Origin: Microcaldota archaeon
GTDB taxonomy: Archaea; Micrarchaeota; Micrarchaeia; Norongarragalinales; SBBD01
DNA: 64,000 nt
NCBI GenBank assembly: GCA_016212475.1
Contig: JACRGC010000011.1
Span: forward strand, 16,255-80,254
Direction of reading: 5' to 3'
Made by a program: the position numbers and the translations under genes. Below, in pieces: positions 18,734 to 28,647 of the stretch; the first letter of the stretch is position 1; each line of letters opens with the position of its first letter. The notes beneath the pieces are model-generated. The model saw only the letters and a list, made by a program, of their open reading frames with translations, was not told the origin of the DNA and did no database searches.

Positions 18734-19897
18734 TCAAAGTTTTGAAACAGATTCCCGAATTTTTGAAAGCGCCAAATTGATGTTGCCAACCGAATTTGCA
18801 TATGAAAATCGCAAATACCCCTCTCCAAAACTTCCAAAGGATGTTCCTGGAAGGCATGCAACTCCTGCTTCGTTTAGAAGGAAATCCGAAACTTCCTTTG
18901 ATTTTTTGCCAAGCTTTGAGATGTTTGGGAATGCGTAAAATGCGCCGTGGGGGGTAATGCAGCTAATTCCAGGGATTTTGCTCAGCCCAGAAACTATCAG
19001 ATCGCGCCTTTTCCTAAATTCCAAAACCATGCGATCAACGGAATCCTGCGGCCCGCGCAATGCCTCTGCGCCAGCAATTTGCGTAAAGCTTGCAGTGCAA
19101 GAGTTGGAATTGGTCATAAGCCTTGTGATGTGCTGAGCAATTGACGTGTTCATGACGCCGTAGCCTAGTCTCCAGCCGGTCATTGCATATGTTTTTGAAA
19201 ATCCATCAAGAATTATTGTGCGCTCCTTCATTCCGGGAAGGGAGGCAATGCTGAAGTGCTTTTTATCATAAAGAATCCTCGAGTAGATTTCATCGCTTAA
19301 TACCCACAAATTGTATTTTTTTGCAATTTCTGCAACTCCTTCGACATCGGATTTTTCCATTATTCCCCCGGTTGGGTTTGCCGGAGAATTCAAAATAATC
19401 ATCTTGGTTTTTTTCGTGATAAGTTTTTCCAAATCCGCTGGCCTAAATGAAAAATGGTTTTCCTCCTTCAGATGGAGCGGAACCGCCTTGCCTCCGACAA
19501 AATTTATCATGCTCTCATAAATTGGAAAGCCGGGATTTGGATAGATTACTTCATCTCCGGGATTGATTGTTGCAATGATTGCAAAATACATTATTGGCTT
19601 TCCGCCAGGAGTGATTACAACTTCATCAGGAGAAACATCAATGCCTCTAAGTTTTCCGGAGTATTCAGCAACTGCTTTCCTTGCATCAGGAAGGCCAGCT
19701 GAAGGGCCATAGTGAGTGTAATTTTCATTGATCGCTTTAATTGCAGCATCCTTTATGTTTTTTGGGGTGTCAAAGTCGGGTTCGCCAATTTCTAGGTGAA
19801 CGATTTTCCTGCCTTGAGCTTCCAGAGCTTTTGCCTTTGCCAGAACTTCAAAGGCGGTTTCAGTCCCAAGAACGGCCATCTTATCTGCGATTTGCAT
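18734..19897 (-). CDS. PLP-dependent aminotransferase class I (AspC family)
   Basis: HLEIGEPDFDTP, YPNPGFPIYESM, NSPANPTGG, DEIYSRILYD, GFSKTYAMTGWRLGY motifs. Confidence 0.96.
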   Translation of the reverse strand: MQIADKMAVLGTETAFEVLAKAKALEAQGRKIVHLEIGEPDFDTPKNIKDAAIKAINENYTHYGPSAGLPDARKAVAEYSGKLRGIDVSPDEVVITPGGKPIMYFAIIATINPGDEVIYPNPGFPIYESMINFVGGKAVPLHLKEENHFSFRPADLEKLITKKTKMIILNSPANPTGGIMEKSDVEGVAEIAKKYNLWVLSDEIYSRILYDKKHFSIASLPGMKERTIILDGFSKTYAMTGWRLGYGVMNTSIAQHITRLMTNSNSCTASFTQIAGAEALRGPQDSVDRMVLEFRKRRDLIVSGLSKIPGISCITPHGAFYAFPNISKLGKKSKEVSDFLLNEAGVACLPGTSFGSFGEGYLRFSYANSVGNINLALSKIRESVSKL

Positions 19898-19991
19898 AGT
19901 GATTACCCCCATTTATATTCGGAATTCGTGCTATTAAATCCTTAAGGTATTAAATAATAACTATTGGCTTAATATGAACTGTTGATATGCT

Positions 19992-20819
19992 ATGCCAGGA
20001 ACCAAGAATACGCCAGGCGGCCCGTTTGGGAAAATAAGAACCATCATTAAGAAAAACCATGGCGAAATATCCTATGAAGACCACAAACTTCTGCGCGAAT
20101 CGTACAATTACTCCCACGAAGTGTTAAAGCATCTAAAGCGGATATCCGGCCACGAATATTCAACCCACATTAGGCATATTGGCCTAACCCTGGCAAAATG
20201 GGGCGCCAATGCAAGGGTAACGGCGCTTGGAATTTCACATGAAAATCTTGAAAAGGGAAAAATAGGTGAAAAGCCAGTCACAAGGGATTTGATGCTTGAA
20301 CATTTCCGAAAGCGATTGGGATCTTTGCCGGAAGCTTCTGAATTTATCATGAAAGTCGAATCATTAAGCGAAGGAAAATTAAAACATGGCTTTGTTTACC
20401 TGCCAAGGCATGACGAATACGCAATTGTTTCCAATGAAGGTAAATTCGATAAAAATCCCATTCTGTTTTGGGAAATTATGCGGGCGGATCAAAAACGCCT
20501 CTTCCAAAGCGGAGCGGATACATTAATTGCCAAAGCCGCCGACATTGAACATAATATAACAACTTACAAAAAATTGGAGCCGGAAAATTCGGTTAGCACG
20601 CTTTTGAAGAATAAGTCAAGGATTCTATTCCTAAACCACGTAATCGCAACCGGATTTAAGGGACTGAATGCGGATGATGGCCAAAAAAAAATATTGATCA
20701 GGGCAACGAAGGAACTTGGAATAAAAATTGCTGCCATGGAAAAAAATATGCTTGGCATGAAAAAAATTCCAAAGGATATTACGAAAATGGATGTGGACTT
20801 TTACAGATATGGCGAATGA
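19992..20819 (+). CDS. Divergent RelA/SpoT-Mesh1-like HD-fold protein
   Basis: GHEYSTHIRHIGLTLAKWGANARVTALGISHENLEKG and TLIAKAADIEHNITTYKKL align by eye to SpoT-type HD motifs (Hxx..., ALLHDVVED, KLADRLHNMRT). Confidence 0.55.
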   Translation: MPGTKNTPGGPFGKIRTIIKKNHGEISYEDHKLLRESYNYSHEVLKHLKRISGHEYSTHIRHIGLTLAKWGANARVTALGISHENLEKGKIGEKPVTRDLMLEHFRKRLGSLPEASEFIMKVESLSEGKLKHGFVYLPRHDEYAIVSNEGKFDKNPILFWEIMRADQKRLFQSGADTLIAKAADIEHNITTYKKLEPENSVSTLLKNKSRILFLNHVIATGFKGLNADDGQKKILIRATKELGIKIAAMEKNMLGMKKIPKDITKMDVDFYRYGE

Positions 20820-20820
20820 T

Positions 20821-22068
20821 TCAGCCAACCGGATTCTCAAAGGTAATTCTCATCTCCTTAAGGGTTGGCGAAAATTCCGAGTTTGTAGTTGAAAGAGTTG
20901 CCTTCCATTGCAAAAATCTTGCAGATGTTGGGATCTGCGAATCAATCTGCACTTCCTGGTAAGGAGACCACAATCCGTCAATTTTTGGGTTCATTCCGGT
21001 CCTTACTTCAATTTTGATTTTTGTTCCATTTGGCTGGATTGAACCCCAGCTGATCAGTTTCCATTTCGCAAGGTCGGTTTCACCATCCAATATTGGCGAT
21101 TCGAATGTCCCATCGGCCCTGTAAATGCGCTTGCCAGAGGAGCTGTCATAATTGATGATCGCCCCTTCCGTCAATGTGGTGGTCCTGATCCTATCGTATT
21201 TTTCCTCCTGAAATTCGGTTACTGTGTGCTTGATTTGCTTGGTTATGAACCTTCTAACTCCGGTTGCTGCAAAAATAGCCGCGCCATCCTCGCCGGCATT
21301 GGTTTTCTTGATTGTGATCCCGCTGATTGGCTTGAGCGGGTCGTTTGCCTTGATTTTAATGTAGGTTAGTGTTTGCGAATTGTCCGATTTTGGCGAATCA
21401 AAAACCAATCGTTCCTTGGGAATTGGGTTTGCAGCATCATATTCGTAGTTCCAAACATCCGTGTTTGCAACAAGGGGAATTTCCTGCACCTCGCCATCCT
21501 CATAATTCAGGCGGATCCTTGCAAGTTCGCTGATGCTGCCTTTCTTGAAACTTGCAGAAAGCAGGAAATAAATTTCCGAAAATCTTGTCCTTCCGGTTAG
21601 GAAATTGGCCGAAAAGAACTGCGAACCGGAGGTTGCAAGCACGCTCCATTTTGCGGAAGATTTGTAATCCGGTGAAATTGAGAACGGAACCCCTTCGAAT
21701 CCTATTTCCCCGGCTTTGAGGTCGGGATAATAATTCCCGGCAGTTGGGTTGCCGATGAAAAACGGATTTGAGTGGTAATCCGAATTTGCAACCTTTGAAA
21801 AATCAAAATTGACAAACTCGACCCTTTCTCCAAAATTCGTAAGCCCTCCCATTGGCTTTGGGACAACGCTAACGGATGGGTAGATGACTTTTTCGGTCAC
21901 AACAATGGTTGGAACAATTGTTTGCTGAACTGTTACAATTACCTGCGGAGTTGCATTGACATAAATAATCTGCGGGCTTGGATTTTCGGATTTTGAGGTC
22001 AATTGCAAGCAGCCGGCGAGTGCAAGGAATGAAAAAACTGCCAAAAGGAGATATCTTGATTTGAACAT
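20821..22068 (-). CDS. Secreted lipoprotein, unknown function
   Basis: ATG at 22068 gives MFKSRYLLLAVFSFLALAGCLQL, a lipobox signal peptide. Confidence 0.75.
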   Translation of the reverse strand: MFKSRYLLLAVFSFLALAGCLQLTSKSENPSPQIIYVNATPQVIVTVQQTIVPTIVVTEKVIYPSVSVVPKPMGGLTNFGERVEFVNFDFSKVANSDYHSNPFFIGNPTAGNYYPDLKAGEIGFEGVPFSISPDYKSSAKWSVLATSGSQFFSANFLTGRTRFSEIYFLLSASFKKGSISELARIRLNYEDGEVQEIPLVANTDVWNYEYDAANPIPKERLVFDSPKSDNSQTLTYIKIKANDPLKPISGITIKKTNAGEDGAAIFAATGVRRFITKQIKHTVTEFQEEKYDRIRTTTLTEGAIINYDSSSGKRIYRADGTFESPILDGETDLAKWKLISWGSIQPNGTKIKIEVRTGMNPKIDGLWSPYQEVQIDSQIPTSARFLQWKATLSTTNSEFSPTLKEMRITFENPVG

Positions 22069-22213
22069 GCTTCCTAAGACAAGGCCAATCTTAATTAAGT
22101 TTTTTCTTTTGGCAAATCCCATCGAAAGCCTTAATAAATTCCCGCAAAGTAATATGGAACTTTGAGGGGAACATGGAATTTCCCAAACATCAACACATTG
22201 GAACGGTGAGAAC

Positions 22214-22471
22214 ATGGCAAAATTCAAAATAGAATACGACAGGGATGGGTGCATTGGAGCAGCTGTTTGCGAAGCTGTGTGCCCAAAGCATTGGAAAATG
22301 GCCGATGATGGGAAAGTCAACCTGCTTGAATCAACAAAGCAGGATAAGGAGGAAATTTACATAAAGGAAATTGATGAAGCTGATTTTGAGAGCATGAAAG
22401 TAGCCGCCGATGGCTGCCCCGTAAAAGTCATACACATCCAAAACAAGGAGACTGGAGAGAAATTAATCTGA
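22214..22471 (+). CDS. Ferredoxin-like Fe-S protein
   Basis: DGCIGAAVCEAVCPKHW...ADGCPVKVI cysteine pattern. Confidence 0.85.
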   Translation: MAKFKIEYDRDGCIGAAVCEAVCPKHWKMADDGKVNLLESTKQDKEEIYIKEIDEADFESMKVAADGCPVKVIHIQNKETGEKLI

Positions 22472-22577
22472 TTCAATCGGCTTGCAAGGGTTTGGAAAAG
22501 AAGAAAATATGATTCGCCGGATTTGAAAGGAAATTAATCCGATTCATTTTGATCGATCAGAAAAAAATTAATCCGAT

Positions 22578-23825
22578 TTACTTTCCTTTTGTTGGTGATT
22601 GCGCGGTTGCCTTTTTATTAAAGGGCACCATTTGCGTCTCGTAATAGAATACAGCAACTGTTGCAAAAATGTTTGTAAAGAGAATGAATAGGACTACAAT
22701 TTCACTAATATTGGGAAAATTTATGCCATCAATTGCCAAATCAGCAACTAGCGCGGCCAAAACCGCAGTAGCAAGGCCTCTTGGCATAAGAGCGCTAATA
22801 ATTAATTCCGAGTCCGCCATTTGAGGATTTCTCCATGCAAGCACTTTAACGGCCAGATACCTGGCAACAAGGGCGGCAATAAACATAAGCAGGGCAATAA
22901 TCGTAAGATTTAGGTCTATTTTCTGCAAATTCAGGATAATCCCCATATAAACAAAAAACATTGTCCTGACAAAGAAGCTGATTTCATTATTGAAATTCGT
23001 AATTGCCGGATCAAGGGAAAGATCTTCCTTCATTTTAAACATTCTTGCAAGCGCATCGGAATTACCCAGCAAAAGCCCAAATATCAAAACGGAGGTTATT
23101 CCATTCCCTTGGTAGATTTCAGAAATCGAATACAGGAAAAAAACAAAGGCGATGGTTAGCAAATACTCGAATTGCTTTCCTTTGTATTGCTGCAAAACCT
23201 TAACCCAAAAAACCCCGCCGATTATCCCAAGAAATATGGCAATTGATAGGGTACTGACGATGATTTGCAATGGATCTCCAATTTTCCCGATTTTTGGGGA
23301 CATATAGCCAATTATCATCACAACCCCAACAATTGTGAATACATCATTAAAGGCGGATTCCAAATTCAGCAGGGTTTTGACTTTTTCCTTGACGTCCAAT
23401 TTTGCAACAAGTGGAACGATTATTTCATAACTGGTTCCGGCAACAATCATACCTGCAAGAAGCCCATGGACCCATGTAACATCGGTTACACTTATCAGGA
23501 AAATTATTGTGACAAGTATGACTGTGAGCCCCGACATTAAAAGCGTAAACCAAATGCTTTCGGGAAGTTCATCCAATACCTCATTTAAATTTAGTTTTGT
23601 GCTTCCGTCAAAAACGATTATTACCAGGGCAATTGTTCCGATAAAGGGAGCTAAATTTGCTAACTGGGAAGGATCAATGATATGGGCTATAGGACCAATA
23701 ATCATTCCAAGAAAAATCAGTATCAAAACGTCGGGAATTTTAGTCCTATCAAAAAAGATGGACGCCAAATAACCCGCAAAAATAGTTAAACCAATTATCC
23801 CCATGAACAGGGCAACTTCGGACAT
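22578..23825 (-). CDS. Cation:proton antiporter (CPA1/NhaP-like)
   Basis: Multi-TM: ILIFLGMIIGPIAHIIDP...ALVIIVFDGSTKLNLNEV...LESAFNDVFTIVGVV. Confidence 0.85.
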   Translation of the reverse strand: MSEVALFMGIIGLTIFAGYLASIFFDRTKIPDVLILIFLGMIIGPIAHIIDPSQLANLAPFIGTIALVIIVFDGSTKLNLNEVLDELPESIWFTLLMSGLTVILVTIIFLISVTDVTWVHGLLAGMIVAGTSYEIIVPLVAKLDVKEKVKTLLNLESAFNDVFTIVGVVMIIGYMSPKIGKIGDPLQIIVSTLSIAIFLGIIGGVFWVKVLQQYKGKQFEYLLTIAFVFFLYSISEIYQGNGITSVLIFGLLLGNSDALARMFKMKEDLSLDPAITNFNNEISFFVRTMFFVYMGIILNLQKIDLNLTIIALLMFIAALVARYLAVKVLAWRNPQMADSELIISALMPRGLATAVLAALVADLAIDGINFPNISEIVVLFILFTNIFATVAVFYYETQMVPFNKKATAQSPTKGK

Positions 23826-23903
23826 GGAAAAAATAAGTTAAATCACTTAAAAACGGTTTCGTTGAATGAATTGGCAAATATCAAAAAGCATTCAGCCTAT
23901 CAA

Positions 23904-24851
23904 TCATTGGAGTTTTGCGGTCCCAATAACCCTTAGGCCCTTTGCATCAAGCCTTGCTAGCAATACAGGAAAATTAGAGTTGACGCTGAAGGGTTTTTCC
24001 ATTGCAAGCTTTCCATTTGATTGCGAATTTGCCTTTGCTTCTTGCCCATTCCACCTGCAGGGCGCATTTTGGAAGAAATGAAGGGCATGGATTTGCTCGT
24101 CTTGTTTTAGGGGCTCTTTTAGGAATTTGCTAAGTGAAATTTGGACGCTTAATTCCTTTCCGGTCTTGATTTGATGATTTTGCGAAGCCAAAAAATCGCC
24201 GCGCTCAACATCTTTGCTTGTCAGAAGTTTAATTGCCAGCCCAAACCTATCGCCGGCATTGGTTTCCTTCACATCCGCATCATGCATCTGGATGCTCCTA
24301 ACCTCCAGCTCTTTTCCGGATGGGAAAGTTTGCAATTTATCATGGATTTTGATTTTGCCAGAGTGCAAAAAGCCAAGAAGTATGCTTCCCACCCCTTTAA
24401 CTTCAAAAGAATGGTCAACGGATGCAAAAATTGTTTCGGTGTTTCGATTTTGAGGTGCATAGGCAAGTATGTGCTCCTTTGCTTGCTCAAAAGTTGGAAA
24501 AATCGGGTAGTTTTCAAGGCTGGTTCCCTTAATAAGTGGCTTTAAGTCGAAATCTGTTATGATGCAGCCTTCCTTCTTTTGCAATGCATCCAAGATGACT
24601 ATCAGTTCGCCAAGGGAAGGGGTTAGGGCGTCCGCTTGAAGGATGCAATAATCGCTAAGGTAGGCAGCATAAACCGCAACTTGCACCTTTTCGGGGTATT
24701 TTGTCGGCTCTATAACAGATATGATTTTACCGGAAAATACAGTTTGATAAAGAGTGATATCTTCAACCGTGTCCTTTTTCCCGATTGCAGAGGCAATCAA
24801 GCCCCTTTTTTCAGGATTTTCCCCGAATACTCCAAAAGTCATGCTGGTCAT
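23904..24851 (-). CDS. EF-Tu/SelB-like protein with degenerate G domain
   Basis: Domain-II-like VDHSFEVKGVGSILLGFLHSGKIKIHDKLQTFPSGKELEVRSIQMHDADVKETNAGDRFGLAIK; no intact GxxxxGK[ST] in the N-terminus. Confidence 0.7.
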   Translation of the reverse strand: MTSMTFGVFGENPEKRGLIASAIGKKDTVEDITLYQTVFSGKIISVIEPTKYPEKVQVAVYAAYLSDYCILQADALTPSLGELIVILDALQKKEGCIITDFDLKPLIKGTSLENYPIFPTFEQAKEHILAYAPQNRNTETIFASVDHSFEVKGVGSILLGFLHSGKIKIHDKLQTFPSGKELEVRSIQMHDADVKETNAGDRFGLAIKLLTSKDVERGDFLASQNHQIKTGKELSVQISLSKFLKEPLKQDEQIHALHFFQNAPCRWNGQEAKANSQSNGKLAMEKPFSVNSNFPVLLARLDAKGLRVIGTAKLQ

Positions 24852-24912
24852 TTGAATCGGCAGATTAATGTTTAATAAAATTATTAAACCAGCGGAGAGT
24901 GTAGTTTAGAGT

Positions 24913-26022
24913 ATGCGAATATTTGACTTTTCAGTCAAGAGGATAGAAAAAGAACTCAAAAGCAAGATCAACGAATACGAAGATACGCTAATGCAATATA
25001 GCCCCATACAAAAAAACGAGATCAATAGGAGAATCAGGCAGATTGAAAATCGTTTTTCATCCCTGACCAAGTTCTTCAACTTCCAAAAATACTCGGCTGC
25101 GGATGATTTCTTCTTCAAATACGAAAAACTTCCGCCTTTTGGGAAGGAATACTGGTTTTTGTATTTTGTCGAGCCAAAAACGAAGCATCAGTTGATTGTT
25201 ACTTTTGGAAGGTATTCCTCGCATATAAACATCAACAAATTGGAACTTTCCGGCTCATCGGAAGAAACCAATGTTTCCGAATGCGCAGCTGTTGCTTGGA
25301 TGTTTGATAAAAAGCGAAAGATCCTGCTCAATTCAAAGCAAAAAGTAGAAGTGGCATTTGGCAGCAAGGAAAGCAAAAAAAGAATCGGGTTTGAAGGAAA
25401 AGGAAGCAAATTCGAATTTACAGGCAAATACCCAAATTACAATCTTTCACTTAGCACCAAAATGGGAAACACGAAATTGGAGCTTTTCAAATCAAAAAAA
25501 GGAAAGCCATTTGAAATCCAGCACTTATTTGCAGGGAATTTGGGATTTGGGCTTGTGAATTTGTATTTTGATTTCAAGGGAACCTTGCTTGGGAAAAAAA
25601 TGATAGGGAAATGCTATGTGCAAAAAGTAATAGTGACTTCTCCGTTCATTCCATGGAATTGGGGCAGGTTTTACTTCCAGGACGGGAGCATTTTTGAATT
25701 CTTCACGCCCTATGTGCCGTTCCTCCCAACCAAGGTGAAATTTGCATCTTTGGTGCATTATTATGATGCCAAAAAGAACAAAACCTACAAGCTAAAAGGG
25801 CTTAAAATCGAAAAAGCCGCCGGTTTATCCAGATGGCATATTTACGGGGATGATTATTCGCTTTATGCCCGGCCGTATTCGGAATTCCTATTCAAATTCG
25901 AAGGCCTTGGCTTCTTCAAGTACTACGAATATTTCACGGAGGCGGTTGATTTTTACGTGAAGGGAAAACAGCTTGAAAACGGAGTTGGGATAATCGAGGA
26001 TGCTTACGGTTTCCTTGTGTAA
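24913..26022 (+). CDS. Hypothetical, possible lipocalin/AttH-like beta protein
   Basis: GKCYVQKVIVTSPFIPWNWGRFYFQDGSIFEFFTPY; beta-rich 369 aa. Confidence 0.6.
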   Translation: MRIFDFSVKRIEKELKSKINEYEDTLMQYSPIQKNEINRRIRQIENRFSSLTKFFNFQKYSAADDFFFKYEKLPPFGKEYWFLYFVEPKTKHQLIVTFGRYSSHININKLELSGSSEETNVSECAAVAWMFDKKRKILLNSKQKVEVAFGSKESKKRIGFEGKGSKFEFTGKYPNYNLSLSTKMGNTKLELFKSKKGKPFEIQHLFAGNLGFGLVNLYFDFKGTLLGKKMIGKCYVQKVIVTSPFIPWNWGRFYFQDGSIFEFFTPYVPFLPTKVKFASLVHYYDAKKNKTYKLKGLKIEKAAGLSRWHIYGDDYSLYARPYSEFLFKFEGLGFFKYYEYFTEAVDFYVKGKQLENGVGIIEDAYGFLV

Positions 26023-26226
26023 AAAAACGGCGAAATTACTAATTTAAAATTAAAATTGAAGGCCCAATACAAGCTTTCCCTTTCCAAAAGTAGATTGCAC
26101 ATGTTCTTCCCAGCGTGCAGTTTTTGCCAAACAGCGTCCCTTTTCAAAAGATCCGTTTCCGTGATGCGGATTGGATCAAATTTGAATATACATCACAAAT
26201 CCATAGCGAAAAGATAAGTGTGTAAT

Positions 26227-26281
26227 TCAGTAGCTACCTTAGTCCTCATTGCATGCGCTCAGTCTGGGACAGTCTCATCAC
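26227..26281 (-). ncRNA. Candidate C/D-box sRNA
   Basis: Minus strand: GTGATGA (C) GACTGTCCCAGA CTGA (D') GCGCATGCA ATGAGGA (C', 1 mismatch) CTAAGGTAGCTA CTGA (D); both guides 12 nt; TATA-like TTTTAAAT upstream. Confidence 0.6.
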
Positions 26282-26402
26282 GCAAATATTCTGAAAGTTG
26301 AGATTTAAAAGCGCTTTGAAGTGCAGGCAAATATTAGCATCAAACTGGTTTTGCAGTGCTTGTTTCCCAAACATTTATTATCAAGAATGCCCTTTTTTGC
26401 AT

Positions 26403-26789
26403 ATGGGATTCAAGGAGCTTTTGAAACCGTCAAAAGAGCACATATTTTTTTTTCTGCTATTTGCCTTGGCAGCCAATTTCCCATATTTTGGCTCGTACCA
26501 CACGGATACGCTTGGAATCTCATGCAAAACCAACAATACAGCTGATTGCCAAACATCCGGCGAAAGAACCATCCGGCTAAACCCGCTTTTCTGGTTTCCA
26601 TATACAATTGTTGGAAACAGCGATGTGCTGACAAAAAACCCGCTTGGAATTGAGGAAGAAATTTCAATTCCAATACTGAAAATAAACGCTTTTTCGATTC
26701 AGTTCTTCCTAGCTTTGCTATATTGGTACTTGGCATCCGGGCTTATGATTTATGGGATTTCAAGAAAGGAGGATTCGGATTCTAAATAA
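26403..26789 (+). CDS. Membrane protein
   Basis: MGFKELLKPSKEHIFFFLLFALAANFPYF plus a second C-terminal TM; ATG at 26403. Confidence 0.65.
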   Translation: MGFKELLKPSKEHIFFFLLFALAANFPYFGSYHTDTLGISCKTNNTADCQTSGERTIRLNPLFWFPYTIVGNSDVLTKNPLGIEEEISIPILKINAFSIQFFLALLYWYLASGLMIYGISRKEDSDSK

Positions 26790-26870
26790 TTTACTTTCCG
26801 TCAATAGCCGCATATTGTTTTCGTTCTACCGTAGCAATATGCTTATAAAGTTACTAAGTGGAATTGATCT

Positions 26871-27266
26871 ATGAGCCCAAAATCCATGGCGCAACTGGTG
26901 GCCAAGTTCAAAAGAACCCCGTATTTGGAAGCAATCAACCATGTGCTTTTGATGAATTCATTCATATCAAAAAGGCCGCAAATGGATTTTTCAGAATTTT
27001 CAAGCAGATACGCAGCCTACACGGATGAGGCAATTGCAAACATGGAACTCATCTATTCTGTTGATTCAAAAGAAGACCTTAAAATTGCAATTTCAAACGT
27101 TAAACAATTCCTAAACCAAAAAGTTGGCCCTATAGCGTATTCGAACCCTGAAGTTTTTGGATCCGGAAACGGATTTTCAAATTTCGTTTTGCAAAACAGG
27201 CAAGGATTCGAGGATTGGGCGGATGTTTTGGCGGATTTGGAGTATGAGATTTCAAAATTGGATTAG
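26871..27266 (+). CDS. Hypothetical protein
   Basis: 131-aa ORF; TATA-like GCTTATAAAG about 30 nt upstream suggests a leaderless transcript. Confidence 0.6.
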   Translation: MSPKSMAQLVAKFKRTPYLEAINHVLLMNSFISKRPQMDFSEFSSRYAAYTDEAIANMELIYSVDSKEDLKIAISNVKQFLNQKVGPIAYSNPEVFGSGNGFSNFVLQNRQGFEDWADVLADLEYEISKLD

Positions 27267-27317
27267 TTTTGGGATTTTGCGCTGAATTTAGCATATAAAA
27301 TTTGATGGTGAAGAATA

Positions 27318-27836
27318 ATGGCAGATGAATTGATTGAAACTGAAATTCAAGCGCCAATGGAGGCAAAAAAATCATTGGAGCCGGCATCAAGAGGAATCCC
27401 ATCAAAAGAAAGCCTTTGGTTCCACTACAACAAGCTTCCAATGTCCTTGCAAGGCAGATGGGAAACGGATGACATTCTCAAATTGGTGTTTCCTCCGCAA
27501 TTCAAAAAAGCGCAGTTCCATATCGCAGGCAAATTGCTAACCTTTTTATCATTGGAAGAAGAGGCAACTGGCGATCAGGTGTCGGAGTGGGCATCCAAAA
27601 ACCAAATCCCGCTTTCAACCCTTAGAAATCTCGTAGTTCCAAGAATGATTGCAACTGGCTTTCTTAGTAGGGAGAGGAAAAATCCAACCGGACAGACGGA
27701 TAAGGATAAACGGCATGAAATGGTGCTTAAGATCTCAAGCAAATTTGGGGAAGCCCTAAAGCATATTGGAGGGGAATGGTCATCCATTGTTGAAACTTGG
27801 AAAGTCAAGCGAAAGCAAAACGAGCCAAAAATGTAA
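27318..27836 (+). CDS. Hypothetical, possible winged-helix protein
   Basis: EEEATGDQVSEWASKNQIPLSTLRNLVVPRMIATGFLSRERK resembles a wHTH. Confidence 0.55.
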   Translation: MADELIETEIQAPMEAKKSLEPASRGIPSKESLWFHYNKLPMSLQGRWETDDILKLVFPPQFKKAQFHIAGKLLTFLSLEEEATGDQVSEWASKNQIPLSTLRNLVVPRMIATGFLSRERKNPTGQTDKDKRHEMVLKISSKFGEALKHIGGEWSSIVETWKVKRKQNEPKM

Positions 27837-27857
27837 AACGGATAATTCCTGATTAAT

Positions 27858-28634
27858 ATGGATCCGTTTTTGCTAAAACTGATATTTTCCTTCTTTGTTG
27901 GAGGGGCGTACGTTGCGCTCATAATCAGAATTTCTGAAAAGGTCGAGCCAAAGCTGGCTGGGATCATAACCGGATTTCCAGGCACTAATGTTTTGAGCTT
28001 GCTATTTCTGGCATGGACAAATGATGCCAATTTTGCTCTCGCTGCCATGCCAATTGGGCCGATTGGGATTTCTGTAAATTCGATTTATCTTGCAATTTTG
28101 CTTGGTTTGATTAAATTTGGCAAATTCAAGGCGCTCATAGTTTCGCTTGCAATTTGGTTTGCGCTTATTTTGCCATTTGTTTATATCAATTTCAACGATT
28201 TTTATTTAGCAATTTTCATCTCGATTTTCATATTCGCAATTGGATTGCATTTGCTATCAAAATTCCCAATTAAAACCATTAAGGCGCAAAAACTTCCAAA
28301 AAGAGAGCTATTTTTGCGCTGCATACTTGCAGGTTCACTGATTGCAGTTTCCGTTTTGGCTGGTAAATTCCTAGGGCCATTGTGGGGTGGTTTGTTTGCA
28401 ACTTTCCCTGCGCAATTCTCATCATCAGTTCTTCTGTTAACAAGAACCCACGGAAGGGACGCAGCCGCCTCAGTTGCCAAAAACATCCCATACGGAAGTT
28501 TTTCACTTATAGCATTTCTGATTGCGTTCAACACGTTACTACCACAAATTGGACTAATTAGTGCAACTGCAATTTCCTATGGGGTTGCGGCAATTGCTGC
28601 GGTTGGGATTTATTTCGCATTGATCAAAAAATAA
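27858..28634 (+). CDS. Multi-pass membrane protein (DUF3147-like)
   Basis: Two related hydrophobic halves, GGAYVALIIRIS...AGIITGFPGTNV and AGKFLGPLWGGLFATFPAQFSSS. Confidence 0.65.
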   Translation: MDPFLLKLIFSFFVGGAYVALIIRISEKVEPKLAGIITGFPGTNVLSLLFLAWTNDANFALAAMPIGPIGISVNSIYLAILLGLIKFGKFKALIVSLAIWFALILPFVYINFNDFYLAIFISIFIFAIGLHLLSKFPIKTIKAQKLPKRELFLRCILAGSLIAVSVLAGKFLGPLWGGLFATFPAQFSSSVLLLTRTHGRDAAASVAKNIPYGSFSLIAFLIAFNTLLPQIGLISATAISYGVAAIAAVGIYFALIKK

Positions 28635-28647
28635 CATTTCGATTAGT

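Noticed and set aside
26022-26226. Possible coding sequence in the gap before the sRNA candidate
   Set aside because: Reading frames give no recognisable protein and are broken by stops.
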